Shown in pieces: positions 43,834 to 56,489 of a stretch of 64,000 bases of DNA. The notes below the pieces were generated by a model. The model was not told the origin of the DNA, made no database searches, and worked only from the letters and a program-made list of their open reading frames with translations. Each line of letters begins with the position of its first letter. The stretch's first letter is position 1. The DNA is from Leptasterias polaris (Eukaryota > Echinodermata > Asteroidea > Forcipulatida > Asteriidae). A program made the position numbers and the translations under genes. The stretch is from contig JAZGTN010000192.1 in assembly GCA_037783415.1 (NCBI GenBank), positions 1,488,001 through 1,552,000 on the forward strand, given 5' to 3'.

Positions 43834-44881
43834 GTAAGTGTACAACAATTTTGTTCCTATAAATGATTTCATGGTAGCTCACATTGCATTGACCATGCAT
43901 GTTTAATAAAAATACCACTTTCAGACGGTATTGCATGAATTGATACGTTCAAATTTGTCACTGCTTGGGATTAGCGTCATCTTAAAAAACATCCAGGAAA
44001 TACAACTTTTGAGATTGTAAAGTGAGTCACTATTTTATACGTTATAACTGCATTGACATCATCACACCGCTATCTTAGATGTAAATCGATAATGGAACAA
44101 TGGAAAACGTAAAGCTGTGTATGCGAGGCGCATCTGTAGCCGAGGGCACCCTACTCAAATGACGTCATGTACATGTAAGGTCTACTTATTGCCAATGTGA
44201 ATCATTTTTGAGTTAACTCTTTAAAATAAAGTGTCACAATGCAACAGCAACTGTATGGGTCGGCCTTCTCACATTTGCAGACTTGCTTCTCATTTAACCC
44301 GTTTTGGGGGGTATTTTCAAAACGGGAGACACAACCAGAGCGTGGAGTATGTAGCACATCTTCTTGAGGGTACCTTTACCTGTCCCTACAGTGTTTTCGA
44401 GTCCCTGCAGCTATGGATCAAGGCTTCGTGATATGAATTGATCGATAATTGCAACTGTGATGGAAAGTTTTGATGGTAAAACCCAGGCACGCATCTGAGG
44501 GGAGACATCCAGGGTGCCCATAAACACTTTCTCAGAATCACGAGCGTCCATAAATGTATTATGGCTGGTGTTTTCCATCAGGTGTTTATTGGATCAAAGA
44601 GTGTCACCCGCAGTCCCTTTTTTGAAGGGCCGCTAATGTAAACAACTGTGATTTAATATACAAATGCTGATTAGTGCTAAGCGGAGAGTCACAAGTCTAA
44701 CAACGAAGACTGGGTCCAGTCTACCTGCTGGATCGAGACGCTGTGCTATCCACCAAGTCTCTGTCTTTTCCCAAGAGCTGGGCTTTCTACCTCAGAACTC
44801 TTTCTTTCTGCCTCCATCTCCTTCTTCCCCCTTTTTGGGTTTAGTAGATATGTGATTCATATACAGTATCATCGGAACATG
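43834..44881 (+). other. intron after exon 3
   Basis: Starts with donor gtaagtgt. No gene or repeat recognised. Confidence 0.5.
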
Positions 44882-45113
44882 GCGTGTAGTGGCCGAGCAG
44901 ATAAGAACACTGGACACTTTTTGTAAAGAGAAGGGGTTTGCCCCGGTGTTCCTAGTTTGAATGGCTTTATATTGCGCCACAGCACCTTGTAAACCATTAC
45001 ATGGTGCTATATGTAAAGGAATAGGTCTCATAAATAAAAACGTAGCTCTGCATACCTTGCAGAATAAATACTGTAGCGCTTAGAAATGTAGTATTAAGCG
45101 AGGTATAAATGAT

Positions 45114-45174
<61 letters not shown>

Positions 45175-45176
45175 AG
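44882..45176 (+). mobile_element. SINE type A, internally deleted
   Basis: Head start gcgtgtagtggccgagcaga runs straight into the body at tttgtaaagagaaggggttt, so the B box and linker are lost. The body continues with acagcaccttgtaaacc and ggtctcata and ends in a long (ATT)n tract (about 45117-45172). Confidence 0.8.
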
Positions 45177-45750
45177 TAACTGTATGAGGAATGAAATTGA
45201 CAAATGTTTACCTGAGAAAGTTGTTCTTCTCTGGAGTTGTTGCTCATGCTCATATATCAGGGCAGCCATTTGTCGGCCATCTTAGTGATGGTGAATCCAG
45301 TGTCTCCAGTCCAATTCAGCCCATTGGGGGAGAATACAGGGGGGGGCAGTTGTCAGTTATGTGGTCGCTCCGCATTTGCATAGGGGGAAGGGTAACAACT
45401 TCCACCAGTGCATTCAGGAGGAAAGTTGTTTCTCAAAACTCTTCAATCACAAGTGGATCCTTGTCAGTTTTATTTTCTCTAGTATTCATAACTCTGTATA
45501 GAGTGGGTCAATGTGTACACCATTTCAACAATATCTGTATGAGTCTAGCGTTTACAGCAATCTAAGTACGATCTAGTATTTCTGAGAAACCTGAGTTCTT
45601 GTTCATTTGTCATAAAAAAGAAAGAAAAGTCCTGAACACACAGCTTAATCCTTGGTGCCCTATAAAGCACATAATTCTATGGGCCGTAAGCGTAGAGCCA
45701 TGAAAGTCCTGAACACACAGCTTAATCCTTGGGCCCTGATGTGTTCCTTG
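45177..45750. other. non-coding stretch
   Basis: A 20-bp word, cctgaacacacagcttaatc, occurs twice (about 45631 and 45709) in a short tandem-like context. No gene. Confidence 0.5.
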
Positions 45751-46115
45751 ATGGCAAAGTATACCTTTGGTTTTTGGAACCGTTCGATTGTTTTAATCCT
45801 TCATAAATGTAGATATATACAATCAAACTAATCTGTGAAAATTTTAGTTCAAAAGGTGGTCGGTTTTTGAGATATTGCGAAAAATTGGAGCAAATAATAT
45901 CCACGCAGGAAGATTAATCCCTATAGGAATACAAACGTTTCTCAGATTCAAATTTTGGTGCATAAAACCTGATATTTTTCAATAACTACATTACTTTGAA
46001 GTGAAATGATTCTCAAAATGCTATATACTATCGAAAGCTGCTGTACTTCTAACCAGATAAGTTTTTATTGCCATTAATTTTAAGAGTGGTTACCAAACGT
46101 ATACCTTCCCTTTAA
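45751..46115 (-). mobile_element. MITE family U, near complete
   Basis: Left end ggcaaagtatacctttggtt; right end ggttaccaaacgtatacctt then ccctTTAA. Family blocks are present in reverse orientation to 18941 (gagatattgc, cacgcaggaaga, ttctcagattca and agctgctgtacttct). Confidence 0.8.
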
Positions 46116-48179
46116 AACAACAACCACAAATAGTGATACATTAGTTTATGGCCTCATTGTAAAATTAGGTCTCAATTTAACGGCACCCATCCTTAATGTC
46201 GATAAGACATGAGGGATGGGATTAAAACGAGTGCAATTATTTACCCCCAAGTTTATTAGAATTGACACTTGTGGAGCATGTCTTTTCTCGTCTTCTTTAC
46301 AAGCATGTCAGAGAGGTGGTGAAGACCTGCTTGTTTGTAGCGATCGGATTTCTGCGTCATTGAACTTGAAACATCAAATCCAGTGGTTTATCTAAATCGA
46401 TGTACCATCATCTCCTTTTATGCTTCGGTGGCATGACATTTGACAACTGATGTCTTGTCTTTATTCTCGACAAGCCTTCAACTGAGTTTGTTTCAGTAAA
46501 ACAAAAAAATGTACATATGCAGGCAAGGAGATTGAAACTTGAGACTTTTACCGGACCAGAAATATTTTTAAACAAGATCAAAAATAAATATTTTCCCTAT
46601 GAAAACAAAATTTGCTTAACTTCTTTAGCTGGAGCTTTTGGATGGAATTAAAAAAGCTTATAGATCAACTTGAACGAAATTATCATTTTTGTTTGTTGGT
46701 TGTAGAAAGGTAAACGAGTGCATAATGATTTCACATGTAGGGGTAAAACTCAATAAAAGTTGTTTCATAATGTAAATAAAACCATATTTTGATCAGTGTT
46801 ATGCTGGGCAAAATGCTGAGTTTTATGAAAAGCCCCTAAAGCACCTAGGAATCAAAACTACGCTATGATGTCACACCACGGACTTGATCCAAATAAGACA
46901 ATGAAAAATGCTTATCGACAAAGATAATCAACCCTCATACAGTCTGGGGTGTTACGCAATGGTTTACACTGATTTATTAAGGCACTGGTACTTCACTGTT
47001 GATTTCACGTTGCAGTTTTATGGGTTTTTACTGGGATCTATCAGGGATGCCAGTTTTCCGGCTATTGCCGGAATTCCGGCTTTTCCCCAAATTTTTCCGG
47101 CGCTCCTTGCTTCATCAGGCCGGAGAAAATATATTTTATTGAAAACAGATTTCCGGCGCTCGTTTGGAGCGACTCGTGTTTAATGATAATATGTTTTGAA
47201 AGCGCCCTCAAGCGTTCGTACATGTACATGTATTGTAAATGCCAGAAGTATTGAGCGAAGACTAGACTTTTCTGTCGAATGTGTGCGTGGTGCCGTATGG
47301 TATGTATCGATGTATTTTGTGTGTACATCCATACACGATCTTTGGACTGTACATGAAATCGCTCTGAGAATTTTGTTTCGCGGACGATTGGCGTTACCAT
47401 TGAGACATACCGACTGAGTTTTTGGCGTTACCATTGAGTCATTATGGATGTTGAAATTTAGATGATTATTTAGAGAATTACTGATCAAGCCTAAACACCT
47501 GCCTATACAGTGTGCTTTAAAATGGTATAAGTAAATGTCAAGTTATAAGACTGTTTTTTCTTTTTCTTTTAACCATTATGAGATCAACCATGAAATCAGT
47601 GTGTAGGCCTACATACACATTCGACAGGGCGGATCCAGACATTTTTGCAGGGGGGGGGTCAGAATTTTCTTTTTCTTTATGTTTTATTAAAAAAAATCGC
47701 TGTTATGTTTTGTATTGTTTTTTGGTCTGAGCGCGGGGGGGGGGGGGTTGACCCCCTTTCCTTCATGGCAAATTTTTTTCAGGCTCTGAAGGAAAGAGTC
47801 ACTGGCATCCCTGATCTATGCAGGGCACCGCCAAAAACTGAAAAGGGGGAAGGGGGACGACTAGTTTTTCCGATCAAATTTGAACAAAATTACAGAGAGG
47901 AAAACTTCACACTTCACATCAAATAATAACTAAACATACAAAATAAACTTGTAGGATAAATAGTCAAATGAATTTGAGCATTTTCGTTCAAGTAGTACAC
48001 TTGAAATATGTGTTTTGCAAAACACTATACTGTTCGGTTGTGAAATTTATACTTGGCCAATGCTTGAATTGCTAAACTCTGGTCATTAGTCCAGTTGGTA
48101 CATGTATTTCAATCTCTGAAGGAATGCATTTTATACATGTCTTGCTTACTATATGTGTGGTACACATTACAGTGTGCCC
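46116..48179. other. non-coding stretch with several small oddities
   Basis: A stem-loop at 46186-46220; weak repeat R similarity at 46535-46650; a CCGG-rich cluster at 47055-47160; G runs at 47651-47659 and near 47740. No supported gene. Confidence 0.45.
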
Positions 48180-48420
48180 TCTACAGTTTGCCCAAGAGAG
48201 GCCATTTTCTCAATGCATCATGCAGGCATGATATTCTTCATACTTGAGTCTGATTTTCCGATATTTTTGCCTTTGAAAAATTCAGAAAATTGTGATTAAA
48301 GAGCCTGAAAAGTCTATTGAAGCTTGCATCATGCTGCTATGTAGGTCAGTCCTTGTACTCAATAAAATTGTCTCACTTTTTTCCAAGGAACAAACATCAT
48401 GCCTGATCATGGGAAAGGGG
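48180..48420. repeat. dispersed repeat T, copy 1
   Basis: Shares ggcatgatattctt, acttgagtctgatttt, gaaaatt.agaaaa, agcctgaaaagt, taggtcag.ccttgt and ttttttccaagga with 54555-54735. Confidence 0.7.
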
Positions 48421-49000
48421 TCTTATTCAGGGGTACAGACATAAATAAATTTATGACTGGTTACATTGTAAATTTATTGTACAGAGAAACATGCATTGAC
48501 CTTGAATTTGGTATTTAAAGCAGAGCATTTATTATGAAAAGCTACATATCAAGAGAGACTATAGGGACTGTTTTTTATCGAGGTAATAAGAATAACATTT
48601 ATTTTGTGTGAATGTATAATGCATCTTTAATATCCCGAACGTGACTTGGAACCGCATTAAAGACATCTTGTTTTCCCGCGATTAATATTCATTTCATCTA
48701 GGCGGTTTTCTAAAACGTTTTGAAGTGATGTAATGTATCCCATTGCTGATGACCCCCCATGCCTCTAGTGTGAAACACCACGCCTCCTGTGAAGCGATCG
48801 GCGGGTTTTTTCTTTCCTTTCTGGAGTTATTTGTCCCCCCCCCCCCATTATCCCCTCCTAGAGAGCGCTAGTAACAAATTGCCCAAACTGTGGGGGAATC
48901 AATGGCTCTTCACCCACGGGCAGTGTATGATGACAACGACCTATATATCCACTAAAGAGGATGGCGATGGAGATACGGGGCTGAGTGACGTGCTCGGTAC
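48421..49000. other. non-coding stretch
   Basis: C run near 48834-48846. No gene seen. Confidence 0.45.
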
Positions 49001-49474
49001 TTGGCTCAAATGGCTGTAAACACGCCGTCGCTGGGATTTTTCCTGCAAAATTCTCTCGAGTGGAAATAAAATTTCCTTCGCACCGAAGGGGATTTTTTAG
49101 TCTTTCAGTCTCTCTCTCTCTCTCTCTTGAGTGTCGTGTCCTAACCAAAGAGATCTTGCCTGGAGGGTTTGGTAGTCGATGCTGAGGCGGACAATTTTCC
49201 CGCTCTTGGACAATCGAATGTTCTCATCAGTGTAAGGAGAAAACGAGTCTGTCATCATCTGCGGACCAGTTGCGGCTCAGCGTTTCTTTGTCCCACTTTG
49301 TGTGTGTGTGTGTATTTGTGCAGGAGCACGTTTGTGTGTATGCGAGAATAGGAGCACGAAGGAGAAGCAGGAGCTATTGAAAGTAACGGACACACTGCAT
49401 TTCTGGATTGGCAATTATATCTGGTGTTTTGTAATGGTAGGTGTGATTCATGCACTGTGAGCATTCATAAGAAG
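49001..49474 (+). promoter_or_regulatory. possible promoter or 5'-UTR exon region
   Basis: The block has more CG dinucleotides than its flanks, a (TC)n tract (49111-49130), a (GT)n tract (about 49300-49312) and a donor-like gaag|gtaaggtg at 49474. These fit an alternative first exon of the host gene, but no coding or TATA evidence supports it. Confidence 0.2.
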
Positions 49475-50682
49475 GTAAGGTGTGATTTGCCTCCCCCTCT
49501 CCCTCCCTGTCCCTCTCTCTCTGCTTTTCCTTGATTTTATTTTCTCCATCACATCATCTGGGGCATGTGCTTAGAAAGTGCAGCCAACAGTGCTGTGAAC
49601 CAAACACCTGGTTTCCAGCCAGCTTGTTCAGGAAACGTTTATTCCACACTAGCTCGATTCTGTTGCTTTCTCCGTAGCAGACATTGCTCATAAAAAAGCT
49701 AAATATGCTTTATATTTGTTCACAATTTGAAAAGAAAAGGAAAGTATCCCGATCAAAATTCCCACTTAAACAGCGCTTTAAAAAGGAGAGAAAAAAATGT
49801 AGATGTGATGAAAATATTTTGGATGATGCCAAGATATTAACAGATTGAAATCTTGTATTTCATTGCCACTAGCTCATCAGTTTAAGTTTAAATGACATTG
49901 TATCCTCTACAAATTTGTTTCCAATGGAGATGTGTTGAAAGAAAAGGCTTTTTTCAGAGGCGGTGCTGCGATCTGATCATTGTAGTTCCTCAAAGTCACT
50001 CCAGGCAAAATGTCTGTAGATGTTTTTATCTTAAAGACATGGTGTGGTTTGGGTGAAAATATCTGATGATTTCCAAGTATGAATGTTTGCATGGGTTCTT
50101 ATTGTCCAAATAGAACATAACAAGGCAGAATGTCACATAACGAGTGGTCACAAAACTCAGTGTATTCGATCAACTACCAACTTTTACAAGCAGTTGAACG
50201 TCATGTATGACGACAAACTGCACATTTACCAAGCAGCCATTGTAAGTCCAGTCTTGCCTAAAGCACAACATTTTGCCAACAAACTCAAAAATATAATCCC
50301 CTAGATAATCGGTTGCAGAGATGGGATCCCTGCTTCAAGATTGAAGGAAGTCTCTCATACTGTTTGAATTCGATCATGATTAGCTTGAAATCTGAACTCT
50401 GCCAGTTTGGAAACAAGTTTGCGATGCTATTTTTCTACTAGTGTGTAATAAATAATGGTCACAGGAGCAGTATGCAAATAAGGCATCTTTTGTGTACAGA
50501 ATGTAGTGTGTATTGTTTTATTGCTTGTTTGAGTTACATCTTTTTTTTCTCTTGCTTTGCAAGACAAGTGAATTCAGCATTATGATCATATTGTCACTGT
50601 TTTCACTAAGCGACATGCATGTCAAATATCAAAAACTTTGGCATATCGGTTTTTTCCCCCCTAAGGGCCAAATATCGTGGGA
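49475..50682. other. non-coding stretch
   Basis: An open stretch at 50100-50238 ending cagccatt|gtaagt reads HNKAECHITSGHKTQC, but it lacks a convincing acceptor and family match. Nothing else. Confidence 0.4.
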
Positions 50683-50946
50683 AATGTTGCATTTTGTGTC
50701 ATCATTTCCACATAAATTTAAGAGTTACCGGTGTTATACAGCTGGACAAATTTTAAGATGTGCCCCCTTTCTTCACATCAAAAGTTTGATAAATATCAGA
50801 CCATGCAATCTCTCTTAAAAGTAAGATTTTGTTTTCTTCCATTGAGCTGTGTACAAATCATGCCTGCAAGAAGTCCAGGCTCTGTGGCTCTTTTGTAAAC
50901 GTGTGATGTCACAGGTCACATGGTCTGTATATTACAAACTAGTGAA
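50683..50946 (-). mobile_element. TTAA element family X, partial copy
   Basis: The sequence matches the reverse complement of 55477-55730: tttgtgtcatcatttccacat, gcaatctc, cttccattgagctgtgtaca, agaagtccaggctctgtggc and tgatgtcacaggtcacat. The TTAA ends are not preserved. Confidence 0.75.
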
Positions 50947-50983
50947 AGTCGCAACTTGTTTGGATACGCTTTCTTTTTGGAAC

Positions 50984-51000
50984 CCCCCCCCCCCCCCCCC
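50984..51000 (+). repeat. poly-C run
   Basis: About 17-18 C; a similar run lies at 51332-51350. Confidence 0.9.
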
Positions 51001-51673
51001 AAAAATCATTACTAAGTGCTCGTGAAAAATGAATCATCAGCTTGCATGGCAATTTCAAGCTTCTTTTCCAAAAAGGATTCAAATCTATGGCTGATTTACC
51101 CCTCCATCAGAATGTTTAGAGCCAGACGTTTTTCCCATTGTAGCACGCTTTTAGGTCTTAATTCGCACATTCCCCCTGCCGCCCATGGGCATTTTACTTA
51201 TAATGGCTTACGCGTGTATTCATAAATGTTTCATTGGTGGATCATTTTATTTATGAATTACTTAATAGAGAACTGTCTCGCATAAATTCATGTGAAAGGG
51301 GTTATTTACAAACGTGGATAGAGTTTTTAACACCCCCCCCCCCCCCCCCCAAGCAATCATGAATGATGGAGGGAAGTGAGTTGAAACGTTTCCAGGCTGA
51401 TTGACATTATTTGTGACACGTCTCAATTCCTTCGGGACATGCATATGTAAAAATGATAAAGGATTAGTCACAATATCACAGTATCTCTGGGACAGTGAGA
51501 ATTCTAGACATTGGAAATTAATATTTAACAGAAGAGGATAAAGCACCCTAGATGGAACGCAAGTCTCTCAGTTTCCATTTTTTTTCTTCTTTCTTTTTAA
51601 AAAACTTGATAGAACAGAGTGCATGTTCCTTTACTTTAGGCATTTGTCCAGAATACCGGTGTTATACCTTATT
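51001..51673. other. non-coding stretch
   Basis: Contains the C run at 51332-51350; no gene. Confidence 0.45.
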
Positions 51674-51994
51674 TTAACTCTTTCAGTGCCAAGGTTGTGC
51701 ATGTACGATCTATTTTATGTATTCCGAAAGCACCATTATCGTACATGTACGATCTTGTTTATGTACTCAAAAAGTGTCATTAATCGTACATGTACGACCC
51801 ATATTAACATGTTATCAGGAGAGGGCATTATCAATCAAGAATGGTGTTGACTTTGGGATGTACCAAGGCAACACAAATCAGCAAGAAAAATTTTCTTTGG
51901 TGAGAAAGCCTTTTTTTTTCAATATACAGAGTGTTGAAAAAGCTGAACAATTTAGGTTCAAAATGCAAAAATAAGCGGGCACTGAAAGAGTTAA
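51674..51994. mobile_element. TTAA-flanked MITE with perfect 17-bp inverted ends
   Basis: TTAACTCTTTCAGTGCC at 51674-51690 is exactly mirrored by GGCACTGAAAGAGTTAA at 51978-51994. TTAA target duplication is typical of piggyBac and Kolobok. Internally, three ~45-bp tandem units each carry a cgtacatgtacg palindrome (51740-51751 and 51785-51796, plus a diverged copy near 51697). No coding. Confidence 0.88.
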
Positions 51995-52270
51995 TAGTTT
52001 GCCTTCATTATTCTGGAATTTGCTTATCAGATTTTGCTTTTAGTTTGCAACAGTTGTCGCAATTTCACCAATCACCTCACCTCTTCCTTATACTGCCACC
52101 TTCCAAGGCCTCCACTCCATCTTTTGCAAGCACTCATGCCTTTATTTTTTCATATTCTACTGCACTTCCCACTGCCACATGTTGTAAACAACTTTCATAT
52201 CTTGCTTTGATTAGCATAATAGCGGCAGTAGTTTTGCAATTTTTACCAAAACTGTACCTTAGAGTCACCT

Positions 52271-52654
52271 TTAACGGCAAAGTATACCTTTAGTTTTTGG
52301 AACTGTTCGATCGCTTTAATGCTATATAAATGTTGATATACACAATAAAACTAACCTGTTAGGCTGTAGAAATTTCATTTCGCAAGGTGGTAGCTTTTTT
52401 GAGATATTGCCGAAAATCTGGAGCGGTACAGGAAGAATAATCCATAATCGGAATACACAATCTGAGAAACATTTCATGCAGAAACATTTCTCAGATTGAA
52501 ATGTTTTTGAATCCCTCTCTTAAACCACATTCCTTTAAAGGGCATCGTTTCTAAAAATGTTATACGTCATCAACAGCTGCAGTGCTTCTTACCAAGTAAA
52601 TTGTTATGGTCACAAACTTTTGGAGTAATTTCCAAAGGTATACCCTGCCTTTAA
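52271..52654 (-). mobile_element. MITE family U, complete copy
   Basis: Both ends intact: TTAAcggcaaagtatacctt at the left and aaggtataccctgccttTAA with TTAA at 52651-52654. The interior has the self-complementary gaaacatttc.tg / cagaaacatttctcag centre. Confidence 0.88.
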
Positions 52655-54554
52655 ACAAATGTAAATCAAAGAATTTCGGGATACTTTTTCAGCAAAATGA
52701 TTCTTTAGTGTTCGCCTCGACAAATCCGATTCTTTCAAGCTGCATTAGATTTAACCTGAAACAAATTGTGTAATAACTAAACAGACAGCCAGGTAGCCCA
52801 CACCCTTGGGGATATTATCAGATGCATACACATCATAATAAATGGCCAGACTATACTAGAAGACTACCCTACAATATTGCATGTAGTATTTACTGATTCA
52901 ATTTATGGCATAGTGTAAATAGATACCACCAAACGCTGGGTAAAGTGGTACCTATGACACCAGTGATATATGTACTGAAAAGCAGAGGGTGATATACTGT
53001 CAACTCTGATGATGACATCATCAGTTATCGACCAATTAGAAATAATGGAGAGGTAGCAGTGGAGTGGATGTTGAGATGTTTACTGCTGGAAGTTATCATT
53101 GGTGAAAAAGACCACCCATAAAACCATCTAAACCTTGTCAGGAGTGACTTTGGATGACACCAACTGGTCAAGAGTGTTTCTCTCTAAATCAGATCCGATT
53201 GCAGTGTGGAAAAAATGACACTTGACTGATGAGGCATGTACATGTAGGAGGTGGATGGTTGCGTTGGTTCGTTTGGAGTGGGGTTCATGGAGACTTTTTA
53301 GATTCTAAGGAAAAGTCCTTTCTGCCACTGCTTTGTCGGGACTTACCAAAATATAAATGATTTTCAGGACGCCCTTTGATTGTGTACCTGCAACAATTAA
53401 TCCCAAACCTGTTGAAGTCCCCCAAACTATTGAACAACAATGTTTTGAATTGAACCATCAAATGGTTAGACTTAACCCTGAAGTCACCCTTATGTCACAT
53501 TTTAACAACCTTCCAACCCTAATTTTCTGTGAATTTGACAGTATCCAGATTAAATTCACAAACTCTTAGCAAGAGGCTATAGGCTCACCAATGTTTTATG
53601 AGTCTGAACATTTGTGTAATAAGTTACCAAAGTGGATTATTTTGATTGACTTGGGACAGCTCGGGGCCAGAATTGATTAGGAAAGGAAACAAATACCTGA
53701 TTAAGGCTAAAATTCCACACGAATTAATGAAATGTGGTACTTTTTTTTGGGGGGGGGTTTGATTATGAATGATTAAAAATTGAAATATCCCATTAAAAGT
53801 TTTTTTCAAAAGAGATGCAGTAAATAGGTTTTTCCTTGGACCCCTGTGCCCACCTCTCCCTCAGTCCAAATATTGAGAGAGTTGCGAAAAATTCCTATTA
53901 GAAGCCATTTTGTGTCATAAAAATGCATTGATGAACACAGGGTGCCAGACTAGTCTGACTTTTGGGTTGTGCTGCATTTGGACCAAAAATTGCGTCCAGC
54001 AACCACGTCACCAAATAAAACTGGTCCCTCCATGTCGCAACTGTCTCAATACACAGCTCTCCCTCAGTCTACCACCTCCCCTTGTATTGATTGCCCCTTC
54101 TCCGTAGGTCTCTAGCTCAGGATAGTGCTGTAGACCATCGCTGATGATCACACCTCGTGGTGTCAGCAGAACTGCGCTGCGTTCAACCGTGGCAAAGAAT
54201 TAATCAATGTGGATACTTGGCCATGAATGCTGTATGGATCTTTTTTCTGATGATGATGATATTTTGTTCCCCCGAGTCGCTCTTATTTAATGAGAAATTA
54301 TACATGACAGCTATGTGACAACAGCAATACAGGCCGTTAGGGTAGAGTACTTGTGCCGTCATTATTTCACAAATTACGTATGTAAATTTTCTAGATGTGG
54401 ACGCATGAGATTGTCAAACATAGTTAGACTAACGCATGTTCGTCAAGTGACACATAGCCTGTTACCCCAGGCATATGTATCTTTCTATGTATGGGTTGCT
54501 GTTGTTTTTGTTTTTTAAATGAAATAATAAAATAATATAATAGTAAAAAAATCA
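52655..54554. other. non-coding stretch
   Basis: A frame at 53357-53569 is open for 70 codons without splice or family support. No feature assigned. Confidence 0.4.
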
Positions 54555-54735
54555 AGATGTCTGTAGCAATGTCAGGCATGATATTCTTGCTACTTAAGAC
54601 TGATTTCTGATTTTTTTTCTCTTTGGAAAATTAGAAAAACTCTTAGCCTGAAAAGTATAGTAAACCCTACACCATATGAACAAGTAGGTCAGACCTTGTT
54701 CCTACTTTTTTCCAAGGACCAGATATTGTTCCTTG
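54555..54735. repeat. dispersed repeat T, copy 2
   Basis: Partner of 48180-48420 on the same strand. Confidence 0.7.
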
Positions 54736-55154
54736 ATGTTGTTGAGGAGGCAACTGGTGTAATATTCAACAATAAGTACATTTCTCATTGCTTGAGGCAG
54801 GGTGCTAGACTGTTTTCCCCAGCCTCATTTTGGTCACATTCAAAATGAACAGATTTTCTGCACCATTGAAAAAAAAAAAAAAAGGGTTTCTGAGTTGCAT
54901 CTCGCTGTACATCGTAGATGATATTTGAGCTCACCTTGGCTTCAGTTACAATCCTTTCTTCGATGTAACTTATACGTCATGCCAGATTTGTGAAATAACT
55001 TTAATTACCATCCCGGTAATTTGTGTATTCTGTTTTACCCAAGGGGAAAATCTACACCACTTTGCTGCGTATAATTTATTTCACATTTTGTGCACATCTT
55101 TTCTGATGTAACAAAATATATCTGTTCTTTTAATGCACAGGCCATGTCTGTGTC
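54736..55154. other. non-coding stretch
   Basis: Nothing recognised. Confidence 0.4.
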
Positions 55155-55320
55155 AGGCCTTGAATTTCATATTCGGAAGGGCAGGGTCATTTTTTATTTT
55201 GCGAAGGGCACTTCCATTGGAAAATCTTAAGAAGTTTTAAAGCGGCACCACAGCCAAGACCAGGGGCAACAGAAGCATTGGCCTTTGTGTCCTCCGTGTA
55301 ATTCCAGGCCATGTCCGGTA
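55155..55320. repeat. dispersed repeat Y, copy 1
   Basis: Shares the order aagggca, ggaaaatctta, ggcaccacagccaagaccag and gggcaacagaagc with 63865-64000. Confidence 0.65.
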
Positions 55321-55462
55321 TCTTGTTGAAATTTTAGAGTATTCCAGTGTTTTCACCACTCTCCCTGTTGTTGTTCTTTATATTTTTTTGTATTTTTGTG
55401 AATTTTAAAAATATTTAGTTTATTCCCTGGTTGCCATAAATCAAGAACTGTTCAAAGGGCTG

Positions 55463-56008
55463 TTAACTACGGAAGTATAGACGATGTGACCTGTGACATC
55501 ACATGTTTACAAAAGAGCCACAAAGCCTGGACTTCCTGCAGGCACATTTGTACACAGATCAATGGAAGAATACAACAAATCTTATGTTTTATGGAGATTG
55601 CACTGTCGGATTTTTCTCAACTTTTGATATGAAGAAAGGGGGGACATCTCAAAAACTGGACAGCTGTTGCTTTTGTAAATTTTGAATTTATGTGAAAATT
55701 ATGACACAAAATGTAAATTTTCCCATATAGCCTGTGTAGTATCTTGCCCGGCAGGAAACGCTTTAAAATGTACAAGGTCACCACTCTGTAAACAAATGTA
55801 ACATGGTCTATAGTGCTGCCACAAATCATTGTGTACGTACAAGATCATTATTGTGTACGTAGACGATTATTATCTTGTATGGACATGATAGTTATCGTGT
55901 ACGTACAAAATAGTTATCTTGTACGTACATGATAGATGTTGTTTACGTACAGGATAAGTGCGGGATAATTTGTTATTCATTGTGGTGGCACTACGCTTCC
56001 GTAGTTAA
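55463..56008 (+). mobile_element. TTAA element family X, complete copy
   Basis: Ends TTAACTACGGAAG (55463-55475) and CTTCCGTAGTTAA (55996-56008) are perfect inverted repeats including TTAA. The 546-bp element has no coding. Its right third holds about six imperfect ~25-bp units built around the palindrome tgtacgtaca (55831-55955). Confidence 0.88.
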
Positions 56009-56489
56009 AAAACCTTCGTTATTGAAGATGAATTGTTTAGTTTGGTTCAATTTGACATTATAAAAAAATTCTTTAGGTAATGATTAACAAGTGGGTGAAA
56101 ACAGTTTTTTATTTGGGACATTGAACAAAAAACACTCATCCATGGTGAGTGGTAGTTCATTGTGAAAACAGAAATTAGGGTTGTTGCCGTCATTTGACAT
56201 TATCTCCTGTGACATTATCTCGTGATCATTACGTACATCGGGAATGTCAAGCACTCATCCCATTCAAGATCTTCTCTGTGTGAATCCATTACGTTTTAGC
56301 GCTTGTAATTGCTCTACAACGATCAGAATGACACTGTTGTTGATGTGGATTTCGTTTTAGAATCAGAGAGTGTTTTTTTTTTTTTTTTTAAAGTAATGAA
56401 ATGTTCACAAATATTGACGTGTTGTGTGTATTTTAGTTTGCGCGTTGAGTGTAAAGGGCACATCATTCTACGGTGTTAATATCTAAATT
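56009..56489. other. non-coding stretch
   Basis: T run near 56372-56388. Nothing recognised. Confidence 0.4.

Noticed and set aside
45191..45565. 124-codon plus-strand frame
   Set aside because: No recognisable domain or splice structure and mixed composition; likely chance.
46186..46220. 15-bp stem-loop as a microRNA precursor
   Set aside because: Stem too short for a microRNA hairpin and only this single small palindrome.
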